A stretch of DNA of 54,892 nt, taken from NCBI RefSeq assembly GCF_900101045.1, contig NZ_FNFN01000015.1:1-54892 (forward strand), written 5' to 3'. Every line of letters begins with the position of its first letter. Position 1 is the first letter of the stretch. Below the pieces are notes generated by a model, which saw only the letters and a list, made by a program, of their open reading frames with translations, had not been told where the DNA came from and ran no database searches. A program made the position numbers and the translations under genes. Below are positions 32,885 to 40,266 of the stretch, one piece after another. Source of the DNA: Nocardioides sp. YR527. GTDB taxonomy: Bacteria; Actinomycetota; Actinomycetes; Propionibacteriales; Nocardioidaceae.

Positions 32885-32890
32885 ACCTGG

Positions 32891-34006
32891 TTAACGGGTG
32901 AGGTCGGCAAGGATGTCGGCGATGGGCTCGCCAGCCTTGGCTCGGGTCCAGGCTTCTCCTCGCGGCTCGAGCCCGGCTGCGCGGAGAGAGTCGGCGAGTG
33001 CTTTGTTGTCGGCCTTCTTGGCGGCCTTGGTGGCCTTGGTGGACTCCTTGACCGTGACGTCCTGGTGCCCCAGAGCGGCGGCGGTGACTGCGTCGAGCAC
33101 GTGCGAGGCCTTCTCGTAGGCGATGGCGACTCGCTCCGGGTCGCGGGTCCAGGTTGCGGCGTAGCGGGCCGATCCCCGGGCGAGTTCACCTTGTCCGTAG
33201 GCGGTGAGCAAGCCGTAGGCCACTGCCTCGGCCTCGGCTTCCATGTCGCCGCGGTGCTCGCCAGCGTAAGGGCGGTCCTCGCCTTCGCCGTGGAGGAGAG
33301 CGTGAGTGATCTCGTGGGCGAGGGTCTCGACGGCTGCCCACTGGGCCAGGCCTCCGTGTACGACGATCTGGCGGGTTGCGTGCACCGTGTACCCGCCTTC
33401 GGCCATGTCGCGGCCGCTGCGGGTGACGGTCCAGCCCTGGTCGGTGATCCAGGCGGTGAGCCGGTCGAAGACGTCGCGGGCCTCGCCTTCGGGTAGTTCG
33501 GGGGCGGCGTACGCGCTCGAGGCGGTCTCGCCTTCGTCGTTGGTGACGTCGGCGGCGCGGTAGGTGCGCTCGATCTTGAAGACGGTGCGGCGGACGGCTC
33601 CCGGGGTGTCCTTGTCGCATTTCTTGCCGGTCGCGGGGTCGACCCACATCGGGATGGGCCGGGAGAAGATGCCCAGGGCAGTGCCAGCGGCGGGGGCGAA
33701 TCCACGCTTGGCCCAGACGTACGCGGGGGCGATCTCCTCGGCGGCGGCCTGGATCGCGGCATCGAACGCGTCTTGCTCGCTCATGCCCTGCGTCTCGAAG
33801 CGGGCCCAGAGCTGAGACACGATCAGCGACTGGTTGTTGGGGGAGTAGGCCGGGTGTCCGGCGCGGAGCCGGAGGGCCCGGGCTGCCATGGCGGCGGGCC
33901 AGCCTGCGGGGTTGGCGATGAAGGCTGCGGCCTGGTCGACCAGGGCCTTTCGGGTCGCGGCGTGGTCGACGGTGCTGGCGGGCTTGGTGCTGGTTTTGGT
34001 GGCCAT
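32891..34006 (-). CDS. ardC: ArdC-like anti-restriction protein with zincin motif
   Basis: The N-terminal part (YSPNNQSLIVSQLWARFETQ, then GIFSRPIPMW) corresponds to the ArdC ssDNA-binding domain. The metalloprotease-like part has HEITHALLHG (HExxH at residues 231-235) followed by an acidic helix (EHRGDMEAEAEAVAYGLL) that could give the third ligand. A basic Lys/Ala-rich tail ends the 371-residue protein. ATG 34006 lies behind GGAGG. ArdC proteins protect incoming plasmid DNA from restriction. Promoter copy H is upstream. Confidence 0.85.
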   Translation of the reverse strand: MATKTSTKPASTVDHAATRKALVDQAAAFIANPAGWPAAMAARALRLRAGHPAYSPNNQSLIVSQLWARFETQGMSEQDAFDAAIQAAAEEIAPAYVWAKRGFAPAAGTALGIFSRPIPMWVDPATGKKCDKDTPGAVRRTVFKIERTYRAADVTNDEGETASSAYAAPELPEGEARDVFDRLTAWITDQGWTVTRSGRDMAEGGYTVHATRQIVVHGGLAQWAAVETLAHEITHALLHGEGEDRPYAGEHRGDMEAEAEAVAYGLLTAYGQGELARGSARYAATWTRDPERVAIAYEKASHVLDAVTAAALGHQDVTVKESTKATKAAKKADNKALADSLRAAGLEPRGEAWTRAKAGEPIADILADLTR

Positions 34007-34019
34007 CGCTGGTTCCTCC

Positions 34020-34096
34020 GTTTCGGGGTGGTCAGCCCCGGGGTTGTCTTGCTGTGTTCTGGGTCTAGTTTATGTCTAGTCTGTCATTCATGTCAA
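34020..34096 (-). promoter_or_regulatory. Repeated promoter/operator, copy H (ardC)
   Basis: Core from 34044. The -10 is TAAACT and the distal half has diverged (CATTCATGTCAA). Farther upstream CAATACTGT is repeated at about 34095 and 34140, and GGAGAATTTTC is shared with the flank of copy G. Confidence 0.7.
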
Positions 34097-34244
34097 TACT
34101 GTTTGGAGAATTTTCCTGTCTTTCCTGTCCGGTCTGTGCAATACTGTGGTTCTGTCGTGGCCGTGCTGTCTGTACTCGGGTCCGAGCTGCGGCCACCCCT
34201 CTCTCCTCGCCAGCCGTCTTTGATCTCGCCGAAGGGTTCTTCAA

Positions 34245-35723
34245 ATGACCGCCGTTGCTACTTCTGAGATTTCGCCCGAGCCGAGTGCGTCGGCCACGTC
34301 TGTGGCTGCGCCAGCAGGCCCCGGGGCCGCTGGAGCGCCAGGTCGACGCCCGGTGCGGATCCCGCTGTTGTCGGCGATGGGGGTCGCGGTGCTCGCGACG
34401 GTCTTCGCCTACTTCGCCATGGTGGGGTTCGCTCTCGACGTGCTGGAGATCTCGACGGTGTCGGCGTACGTGTTCGCCGGCGTGTATGAGCTCTCGCTCA
34501 TCACAGTGGCGCTGCTGGCCCGGGAAGCGGCGCAGCAGGACCGGCCGGCGCGTACGCAGTTGGTGATGACGTGGGTGTTCTCTGCGGCGTCGGGGATCTT
34601 GGCGGGGTACCACGAGATCGACGCCGGCCACGGGCTGGTGGCCGCAGGGTTCCGGTTCACGGTTCCTGTGGTCGCTGCTCTGATGTGGCACTTCGCGTTG
34701 GTGGGGGATCGGCATCTGGCGTCGGTGAGGTCGTGGACCGAGCTGCGTCAGGCGGTGCTGATCCACTCGGTCATCACGGCGAGCGCTCGGTGGTTCGAGG
34801 CGCAGGGTCGCGCAGCGGGAAAGAGCGGTCGTCGAGCGAAGCGCGCGGTGGAGCGTCGCAACCAGGCGCGTCTGCGAGCGATGACGCGGGCGATGCGGAG
34901 TGTCCCGGCGGGGGAGCTGCGAGGTCGACTGGTCGACTGGGACGACGGCGTAATGGCGATGTCGGAGATGACCGCCACGGTGGGACGTGCCGTGGTGATG
35001 GACGCTCAGACGGGGGTGCGGGTTATGGAGCAGCTGGCGCAGGTCATGACGCACGGAGCATCAGCACAGAGCGGATCCCCGGCGCAGGTCGATCCTGGTG
35101 CGTCGCTCAGCGTCGCGCGTCGGTCGGCCCTGGCGCTGTCTGCGGCACCCGAGCGGGATGTCGCTGCGGCGCCGCGGGCGCACGCTGAGCGTGCGGCAGC
35201 GTCGTCCGCTAAAAGTGCTGTGACACGGGCCCCGGCGCGGCAGGAGGCGCCTGCGTCCAGCGGCATGAGCGAGGCGACGCATGACGCGGCAGCTTGGGAC
35301 GCGGCTCCCGCTGCTGAGGGCCTCGCCGGTGCTGCCGCACGTAGCGTCGGCGATGACGCTGCGTCACCTGCTGTGCCGCAGGAGCGGTCGGCGCAGCCTG
35401 TTGCGCCGCGAGCGTCTGACGCTGCGCCGGAGACGTCGCAGAATCCTGCTGCGCCCCAGCAGCTGCGTGGCGCAGAGGTGACGCAGTCGCAGACTGCTGC
35501 GTCACGCGCTCCGGCGCCGCAACGCCGTGCGTCGGCCAGGGCGCAGGTGGACCTGCTCGAGGTGCACCGCATGCGGTCTGCTGGGGTCAGCTGGCGCAAG
35601 ATCGGCCCGGCGCTCAAGCCTCCGGTGTCGCCGGATACGGCCCGGCGGGCCTATGAGGACGCGCGCAAAGCGCCGGAGACTCCCGCGCACGGGCTCTTCC
35701 TGAAGGAGCTTCAGGCGAGCTGA
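34245..35723 (+). CDS. DUF2637-type membrane protein with C-terminal HTH-like tail
   Basis: The protein has 492 residues from ATG 34245 (GAAGGG upstream). Four membrane segments lie in residues ~45-165 (LLSAMGVAVLATVFAYFAMVG, VFAGVYELSLITVALLA, LVMTWVFSAASGILAGY, FTVPVVAALMWHFALV), the DUF2637 pattern found on actinobacterial plasmids, sometimes near spread (Spd) functions. A long Ala/Pro-rich linker follows, whose DNA is dense in GACGCTGCG motifs. The tail LEVHRMRSAGVSWRKIGPALKPPVSPDTARRAYEDA looks like an HTH. Role unknown; a membrane-anchored DNA-binding protein is my reading. Confidence 0.75.
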   Translation: MTAVATSEISPEPSASATSVAAPAGPGAAGAPGRRPVRIPLLSAMGVAVLATVFAYFAMVGFALDVLEISTVSAYVFAGVYELSLITVALLAREAAQQDRPARTQLVMTWVFSAASGILAGYHEIDAGHGLVAAGFRFTVPVVAALMWHFALVGDRHLASVRSWTELRQAVLIHSVITASARWFEAQGRAAGKSGRRAKRAVERRNQARLRAMTRAMRSVPAGELRGRLVDWDDGVMAMSEMTATVGRAVVMDAQTGVRVMEQLAQVMTHGASAQSGSPAQVDPGASLSVARRSALALSAAPERDVAAAPRAHAERAAASSAKSAVTRAPARQEAPASSGMSEATHDAAAWDAAPAAEGLAGAAARSVGDDAASPAVPQERSAQPVAPRASDAAPETSQNPAAPQQLRGAEVTQSQTAASRAPAPQRRASARAQVDLLEVHRMRSAGVSWRKIGPALKPPVSPDTARRAYEDARKAPETPAHGLFLKELQAS

Positions 35724-35746
35724 TCTGCGCCACCGGGAATGAGGGG

Positions 35747-35781
35747 AGCCCCGCTCCGGTCTTGATGGCTGGAGCGGGGCT
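35747..35781 (+). terminator. Terminator after the DUF2637 gene
   Basis: AGCCCCGCTCC and its exact complement (35771-35781) form an 11-bp stem with a 13-nt loop, 24 bp past the stop. Confidence 0.65.
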
Positions 35782-35792
35782 TCGTCCTTGGT

Positions 35793-36067
35793 CAAGCTTG
35801 TCGACTCTGTCATTCCTGTCTGGGGTGTGCGGGTGAGGCGGGGCTGCCGCCCCACCCGCTTGTGGTCTTCCCCAAGCCACGGGGCCTGGTGATGGCCGCA
35901 TTGAGCCGGGTGTGGTGCAAGGGCCGGCGGACGCCGGGCATCGCTTCCCTTGCGCCGCTGCTGGCGCGGCCTAAGGTCCGTGAGTGGTGTGGGGACGGCC
36001 GCGGTCGGGGGGCGGAGTCCTCAAGTTGACCCACCGCGTGACAGGAATGACAGAGTCGACAAGCTTG
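35793..36067. repeat. Pair of perfect 28-bp inverted repeats around 219 bp
   Basis: 35793-35820 and 36040-36067 are exact reverse complements. Each arm joins CAAGCTTGTCGACTC with TGTCATTCCTGTC, the operator motif of the cassette promoters. The enclosed DNA holds no gene I trust. The region lies between two converging genes. No flanking target duplication is visible. Confidence 0.7.
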
Positions 36068-36105
36068 GCTCGAGGCAAACCCGGTGCCCGGCCTTGGGGG
36101 ACACG

Positions 36106-36792
36106 TCAGTTCGCGGACCGGGTGGTGCGGTAGGCCGCTTGTCTGTGCGCGGTGGAGCAGAACTTCGGCGTACGGCTGGGCGCGGCGGGTGCGGGGATGC
36201 GGCGGCCGCAGTAGCCGCACCGGGGCGCGTTGGCCCACTCCGGCGCGAGGAGCGAGTAGGAGCGGGAGTCGCGCCATTCACCGTTGGTGTGGACGTGATC
36301 GCGGATCGTGCCCTCGTAGGTGAACCAGAGTGACTTCACCAGGCGCTGGCTGGCCTCATTGGCGGGACCGATGTTGGCCGTGATCCGGTGGAGGCCAAGC
36401 TTGTCGAAGCCGAACTCGATGATCGCCATGGTGGCCTCTCGGGCGTAGCCCTTGCCCTGCCACTGCGGCCGAAGGGCGTAGCCGAGGTCGGCGGCCTGGT
36501 GGCCGCCCAGGCCGAGGCGGATGAATCCGGCCACGCTCTCGGCGCCCTCAGCGGGCGTGATCGCCAGGTAGTACTCGGTGCGCGGCGTGGCGTGCTGGCG
36601 CTCGAGGATGCCGTCCAGCATCGCTTTGGCCTCCTCGTGAGTCCGGCTGTCGAAGCTGAGCCAGACCGTGACCTGGTCGTCGCCGACGAGGTGGGCGACG
36701 TCGTCGAGGTCCTCAGCAACGAAGTCGCGCAGGACGAGTCTTTCGGTGTGGATCACCACCGGGCCCGGGTCGGGGAGGGCGGTGACGCTCAT
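36106..36792 (-). CDS. RimJ/RimL-type acetyltransferase fused to a zinc finger
   Basis: The N-terminal ~175 residues form a GNAT domain of the RimJ/RimL type: VIHTERLVLRDFVAEDLDD at the start, LGYALRPQWQGKGYAREATMAIIEF as motif A, and NEASQRLVKSLWFTYEGTIRD. The last ~40 residues add CGYCGRRIPAPAAPSRTPKFCSTAHRQAAYR, a CxxC...CxxxH zinc finger. Its start overlaps the stop of the XRE/TPR regulator. Acetylation of a protein N-terminus or antibiotic is possible; the finger may give DNA or ribosome binding. Confidence 0.78.
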   Translation of the reverse strand: MSVTALPDPGPVVIHTERLVLRDFVAEDLDDVAHLVGDDQVTVWLSFDSRTHEEAKAMLDGILERQHATPRTEYYLAITPAEGAESVAGFIRLGLGGHQAADLGYALRPQWQGKGYAREATMAIIEFGFDKLGLHRITANIGPANEASQRLVKSLWFTYEGTIRDHVHTNGEWRDSRSYSLLAPEWANAPRCGYCGRRIPAPAAPSRTPKFCSTAHRQAAYRTTRSAN

Positions 36793-38042
36793 GGTGCGAG
36801 CACCAGGGGAGAGCGGGTGAAGGCCTCGAGCGAGTCCCCTAGGTCGGCGCGTGCGCCGCTGGTGTCGGCGGTGCGCAGCGCGGCCGCGACGCGCTGGACG
36901 CTCTTGATGATGCCGCCGATGCGCTGCTCGCGGGGGAGCGAGAGCACCCCAGTGAGAGCTTCAGCAGCTCCCTCGATCTCGCCGGTGTGGATGCGGGCGA
37001 TTGCGAGGTCGCATGCCGCACCGGCCGCATCACCGAAGGCCCAGTCCTCGACAGACGGGTCGGAGAAGGCATCGACGGCCGCAGTGGCGACCCGCTCGGC
37101 GTCAGGGTGGCCGGGAAGCCACGCGTACGCGTCCGCTGCGTAGTAGGCGGCTCGGGCGGGTGTGAAGGTCAGGATCCCACCGTACTCGTCGAGCTCGGTG
37201 CGCTGCATGGTCTCGGCGGTGTCCTGTGCGGCTTGGACAGCGCTGACGGCCGCGTCACTGTTCCCGAGCCTTGCCCAGGCACGCGCGGAGGAGGCGTGAA
37301 GCCACAACGCGGCGGTGGTGTCGGTGCTGGCCGCCAGTCCGCGCTGGGCGTACTCGAGGGAGTCGCGGGCCCGGTTGTCCCAGTAGGAGATCAGCGACAT
37401 CAAGCCGTTGAGCCAGGCGGTGACTGCCGGGTCGCCGAGGTGGTCGGCGAAGACCAGCGCGGTGCGGGCTTGGGTGATGGCGGATCGGGGATTGCCGAGG
37501 TCGTGTGACGCCTTGGCGAGCATCCCGCCGGTGATGGCCCCGATGCCGTAGAGCCGGCGCCCGTCGCCGGGGCGACTCGGGCTGGTGATGGCCTCGGTGA
37601 CCGACTCCTGGAGGGTCACCATCGGGTTGATGAGCTCCGGTAGTGCCTTCACCGGGTACGCGCGGGCCAGATCGCGCAGCTCGTCCTCGAGAAGGCGGTA
37701 GTCGTCGATCGGCGTGAGGTTCATTCCGAGTTTGCGCATCTTCTCGGCAGCCATGGCCAGTGCCTCCATCTCAGTGGTGATTCCGGCGGGCCGGATGGCC
37801 AGCGCGGGATCGGGGGGTCCGAGGAGAACGGCGATGGGCAGCCCACCGAAGGCGCGTTCCATCGCACGGGAGAGCCCAGCTGTAGGCGTCGAGCCGAGCA
37901 CACCCGTGCCGAGGCGCGTGACGTGAGCGACGCTGATCGGGTGTCCCGCGCTCTCAATCGCGCGGGCGACAGCGCGCCACGTCATGCCGCGCTCGTCCTT
38001 GATTGCTTCAAGGGAAGTGCGTGGCCCTGCTGGTTGTCTCAT
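36789..38042 (-). CDS. XRE-type regulator with TPR-like repeats
   Basis: From ATG 38042 behind AAGGAG, 417 residues. The N-terminal HTH is LEAIKDERGMTWRAVARAIESAGHPISVAHVTRLGTG. The C-terminal ~300 residues are TPR-like helices (ARTALVFADHLGDPAVTAWLNGLMSL, SLEYAQRGLAASTDTTAALWLHASSARAWARLG). This layout is common in actinobacterial regulators that sense peptides or small ligands. Five phased GATGT repeats lie just upstream and are a likely autoregulatory site. It is co-transcribed with the acetyltransferase. Confidence 0.8.
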   Translation of the reverse strand: MRQPAGPRTSLEAIKDERGMTWRAVARAIESAGHPISVAHVTRLGTGVLGSTPTAGLSRAMERAFGGLPIAVLLGPPDPALAIRPAGITTEMEALAMAAEKMRKLGMNLTPIDDYRLLEDELRDLARAYPVKALPELINPMVTLQESVTEAITSPSRPGDGRRLYGIGAITGGMLAKASHDLGNPRSAITQARTALVFADHLGDPAVTAWLNGLMSLISYWDNRARDSLEYAQRGLAASTDTTAALWLHASSARAWARLGNSDAAVSAVQAAQDTAETMQRTELDEYGGILTFTPARAAYYAADAYAWLPGHPDAERVATAAVDAFSDPSVEDWAFGDAAGAACDLAIARIHTGEIEGAAEALTGVLSLPREQRIGGIIKSVQRVAAALRTADTSGARADLGDSLEAFTRSPLVLAP

Positions 38043-38083
38043 CGGTTCTCCTTGCCCCTCCACTGTGCCCCGAGCCTAGGCGC

Positions 38084-38130
38084 GATGTCTGCCGATGTTC
38101 GCTGATGTGCGTTCGATGTCAGTTGATGTC
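38084..38130. repeat. Five helically phased GATGT repeats
   Basis: GATGT starts at 38084, 38094, 38104, 38115 and 38125, i.e. every 10-11 bp, one turn of DNA. The array lies 42-88 bp upstream of the XRE/TPR start, on one face of the helix. Confidence 0.6.
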
Positions 38131-38177
38131 TGTCGACTTGTCGGATCCGCCGGCGAGAGCGTGAACCTGTCAAGAAA

Positions 38178-38207
38178 CGTTACGACCTGGCCACCTTGAT
38201 CGTAACG
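38178..38207. promoter_or_regulatory. Inverted repeat, probable TetR operator
   Basis: CGTTACGA and TCGTAACG are perfect 8-bp arms 14 bp apart, ending 58 bp before the TetR-type start at 38266. Confidence 0.6.
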
Positions 38208-38265
38208 CGAACTGGGAAGCACGGTGACGAGTCGCTGATCTCGGGCTCGGGGAGGAGCGAGGGCA

Positions 38266-38988
38266 ATGGCCGCTGGACATTCGGTCGGTCGACCGCGCCA
38301 CACCGGCCGTCAGGCTTCCACCGCCGTCGCGCCGCGTGACGAGATCCTCGATGCTGCAGCGCGGCTGTTCGTGACTCGGGGCGTCGCTGGCACCTCGACC
38401 CGCGAGATCGCCGAGGCGACCGGGATCCGGCAAGCCTCGCTCTACTACCACTTCGCCAACAAGGACGAGATCGTCGCGGAGCTCCTGGATCGGTCTCTTC
38501 GGCCGACCCTCGACAAAATTGAGAAGGTCGAGCTGCTCGGGGCGCCTCATGGTTCGGCAACCTCGTCGGCGCAGCTCTACATGCTGCTCGTCCTTGACGT
38601 GCGAACGCTGGCCCTGGCGCCGCACAACGTCGGTGTCCTGGCGCGGCTACCCGAGGTGCAGCGCCAGGGCTACTTCGACCGATATCGGGCTGGCCGCAAC
38701 GAGTTGCGCGAGGCGTATGGCCGTCTTGGGAGCGGCGTGCTCGCCGAGGAGGGTTCGTCGGTGGCGGCGCCTGCAGCTGCTGTTCCGGGGCACCTCAGCC
38801 TCGGATCGATGCTGCTGCAGTTGGCCGAGGTCGTGATCAGGATGCGCGGCGGGGACCGTCCGCTGGCCGCCAGGGTCGACGCCCAGATCGCAACGAGTGG
38901 GCTTCGGCTGTGCGGTGTCTCCGTGCCGCGGATCGAGGCTGCAGAGCTCGAGGCCTGCTCCTTGATTGGAGCCTTCGATGAGCTGTGA
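38266..38988 (+). CDS. TetR-family transcriptional regulator
   Basis: The N-terminal HTH is RDEILDAAARLFVTRGVAGTSTREIAEATGIRQASLYYHFANKDEIVAELL, a textbook TetR DNA-binding domain at residues ~24-75. A ligand-binding domain of ~150 residues follows. Total 240 residues with a basic N-terminal extension (SVGRPRHTGRQ). An inverted repeat upstream suggests autoregulation. It is divergent from the XRE/TPR gene, so the intergenic region is shared. Ligand and targets unknown. Confidence 0.88.
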   Translation: MAAGHSVGRPRHTGRQASTAVAPRDEILDAAARLFVTRGVAGTSTREIAEATGIRQASLYYHFANKDEIVAELLDRSLRPTLDKIEKVELLGAPHGSATSSAQLYMLLVLDVRTLALAPHNVGVLARLPEVQRQGYFDRYRAGRNELREAYGRLGSGVLAEEGSSVAAPAAAVPGHLSLGSMLLQLAEVVIRMRGGDRPLAARVDAQIATSGLRLCGVSVPRIEAAELEACSLIGAFDEL

Positions 38989-39087
38989 ACGACGTAGGAC
39001 CCCGGAGGCGCTGCTGCGCCGGCGGGCTGGAGGAACTCACCGAATTCGTCGACCCGACGGGTACGACATCGAGGAAAGGACCATCTG

Positions 39088-39432
39088 ATGCCGGTTATCG
39101 CGTTCTTTGAGGGCGACCTCGTCGCCGATCCTGACCTCAGCGTCTCCCCGGAGGGGTCGCCGCGGTGCGAGGTCGTGGTTCGTCCTATGCCGCGCAGCGA
39201 GCGTCAGCGTGCCCAGTGGGAGCGCGCGAGCGAGCCGCCGACGTACCACGTGACCGCGCTCGACGATGACGCCTACGCGCTTGCCTCGCTGACCGAGGGC
39301 ACTCGGGTCGTCATCATCGGCCGCGTGAAGGCAGTGTCGTGGGTGGACGGGGAGGGCACGCGTCACCGCCGCGACACCGTCGTGGTCGACTCCTTGGGCC
39401 AGAGCATTCACGCCGGCGCGTTGGTCGCCTAG
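39088..39432 (+). CDS. SSB-like OB-fold protein, 114 aa
   Basis: The product begins MPVIAFFEGDLVADPDLSVSPEGSPRCEVVVRP and continues YHVTALDDDAYALASLTEGTRVVIIGRVKAVSW, the strand order of an SSB OB fold in shortened form. It has no acidic tail. ATG 39088 lies behind GAAAGGA. It is a second SSB-type gene besides 25547-25948, and the two are quite different. It could serve replication while the other serves transfer; this is inference. Confidence 0.65.
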   Translation: MPVIAFFEGDLVADPDLSVSPEGSPRCEVVVRPMPRSERQRAQWERASEPPTYHVTALDDDAYALASLTEGTRVVIIGRVKAVSWVDGEGTRHRRDTVVVDSLGQSIHAGALVA

Positions 39433-39442
39433 TCGCAGGCGC

Positions 39443-40006
39443 TCACTTGCGGGTCTTCCGGAGCTCGGCGACCTCATTGAGGAGCCGGTCGCGCTCGGCG
39501 CTGATTGCCGCGAGCGCGCCTTCGGCCTTGTCTGCCCGCGATCGCTCGTCTGCCAGGAGCGAGGCCTGCTCCTTGAGGTCAGCTGCCGCCTTGGCCTGGG
39601 CGTCGGCTAGGTCCTTGGCTGACTGCTCAGCGGCCGCCTGTGCTGCGGTGTCGATGCGCTCGCACTCCTTCTCTGCCTCCTCCACCGCGACGGTCAACTG
39701 ATCGCGCTCTTCGTCGGCTCGTTGGAGCTTGGCCTTCCAGCCAGCCACGGCCTCGTCGAACTCTTTACGCGCCGCCGTGAAGGCCTCGCGCCACAGCGCG
39801 TCGAAACGGGCCTGGACCGCTTCGGGGATCGCCGGCGCCTCCCGCTGCTCAGCCTCCCTCTCGTTCCAGGATCGTGCCGCGTCTGCCGCGATGGCCATCC
39901 GGACGCCCGAGCGCTCGCGAACAGCTCGCGCAGTCACCGCAACACCCTCGGCTGCGAGCGCCTCGGCTGCGCCTGCGGCCTTCACCTCAGGGGTGGATAC
40001 CGTCAT
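39443..40006 (-). CDS. KfrA-like DNA-binding coiled-coil protein
   Basis: The N-terminal ~65 residues (AAEALAAEGVAVTARAVRERSGVRMAIAADAARSW) match the KfrA DNA-binding pattern. The rest is an extended Ala/Glu-rich coiled coil ending in ERDRLLNEVAELRKTRK. Length 187 residues. ATG 40006 is behind a perfect AAGGAGG. GTTACC repeats directly upstream are a likely autorepressor site. KfrA proteins aid stable inheritance and regulate backbone genes on broad-host-range plasmids. Confidence 0.8.
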   Translation of the reverse strand: MTVSTPEVKAAGAAEALAAEGVAVTARAVRERSGVRMAIAADAARSWNEREAEQREAPAIPEAVQARFDALWREAFTAARKEFDEAVAGWKAKLQRADEERDQLTVAVEEAEKECERIDTAAQAAAEQSAKDLADAQAKAAADLKEQASLLADERSRADKAEGALAAISAERDRLLNEVAELRKTRK

Positions 40007-40017
40007 TCTGCCTCCTT

Positions 40018-40057
40018 GGTAACGTTGGTATCAATGTTACCAGTTACCGACGTTACC
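40018..40057. promoter_or_regulatory. KfrA operator candidate, GTTACC repeats
   Basis: GGTAAC (40018-40023) faces three GTTACC copies (ending 40041, 40048 and 40057). The cluster begins 12 bp upstream of the kfrA-like start. Confidence 0.6.
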
Positions 40058-40215
40058 CGCAAACGGTCGATACGCCGTACGCCCGACTGCCGCAGCACTG
40101 CGCAAACCCCCGGGGGACCAGGGGGACTTAAGTCACCTGTGGGGGCCTGTGCAGGGACATGTTCAGCGTGTAAAGTTGAGGCCGAAGCCTCCCCCCGCTG
40201 GGGTGTGGGGAAGTG

Positions 40216-40250
40216 AACCCGGGATACCGCCGCAGTACGGGACCCGGGTT
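40216..40250 (-). terminator. Terminator-like hairpin after the DUF3800-like gene
   Basis: AACCCGGG and CCCGGGTT are perfect 8-bp arms with a 19-nt loop, 17 bp past the stop at 40267. Confidence 0.4.
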
Positions 40251-40266
40251 TCGCGCTTTTCCTGGG

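Noticed and set aside
25976..34096. CRISPR-like array from the regular repeats
   Set aside because: The repeats are 0.5-2.8 kb apart with genes between them and each sits at a gene start; there are no short spacers or cas genes.
25976..34096. Single-strand promoter (Frpo-like) structures in the cassettes
   Set aside because: I found only short CTAG-type self-complementarity in the 53-bp core and no long stem around the -10/-35, so I do not claim this mechanism.
35793..36067. Mini-transposon (MITE) call for the 28-bp inverted repeats
   Set aside because: No target-site duplication is visible at the outer ends and no matching transposase is present.
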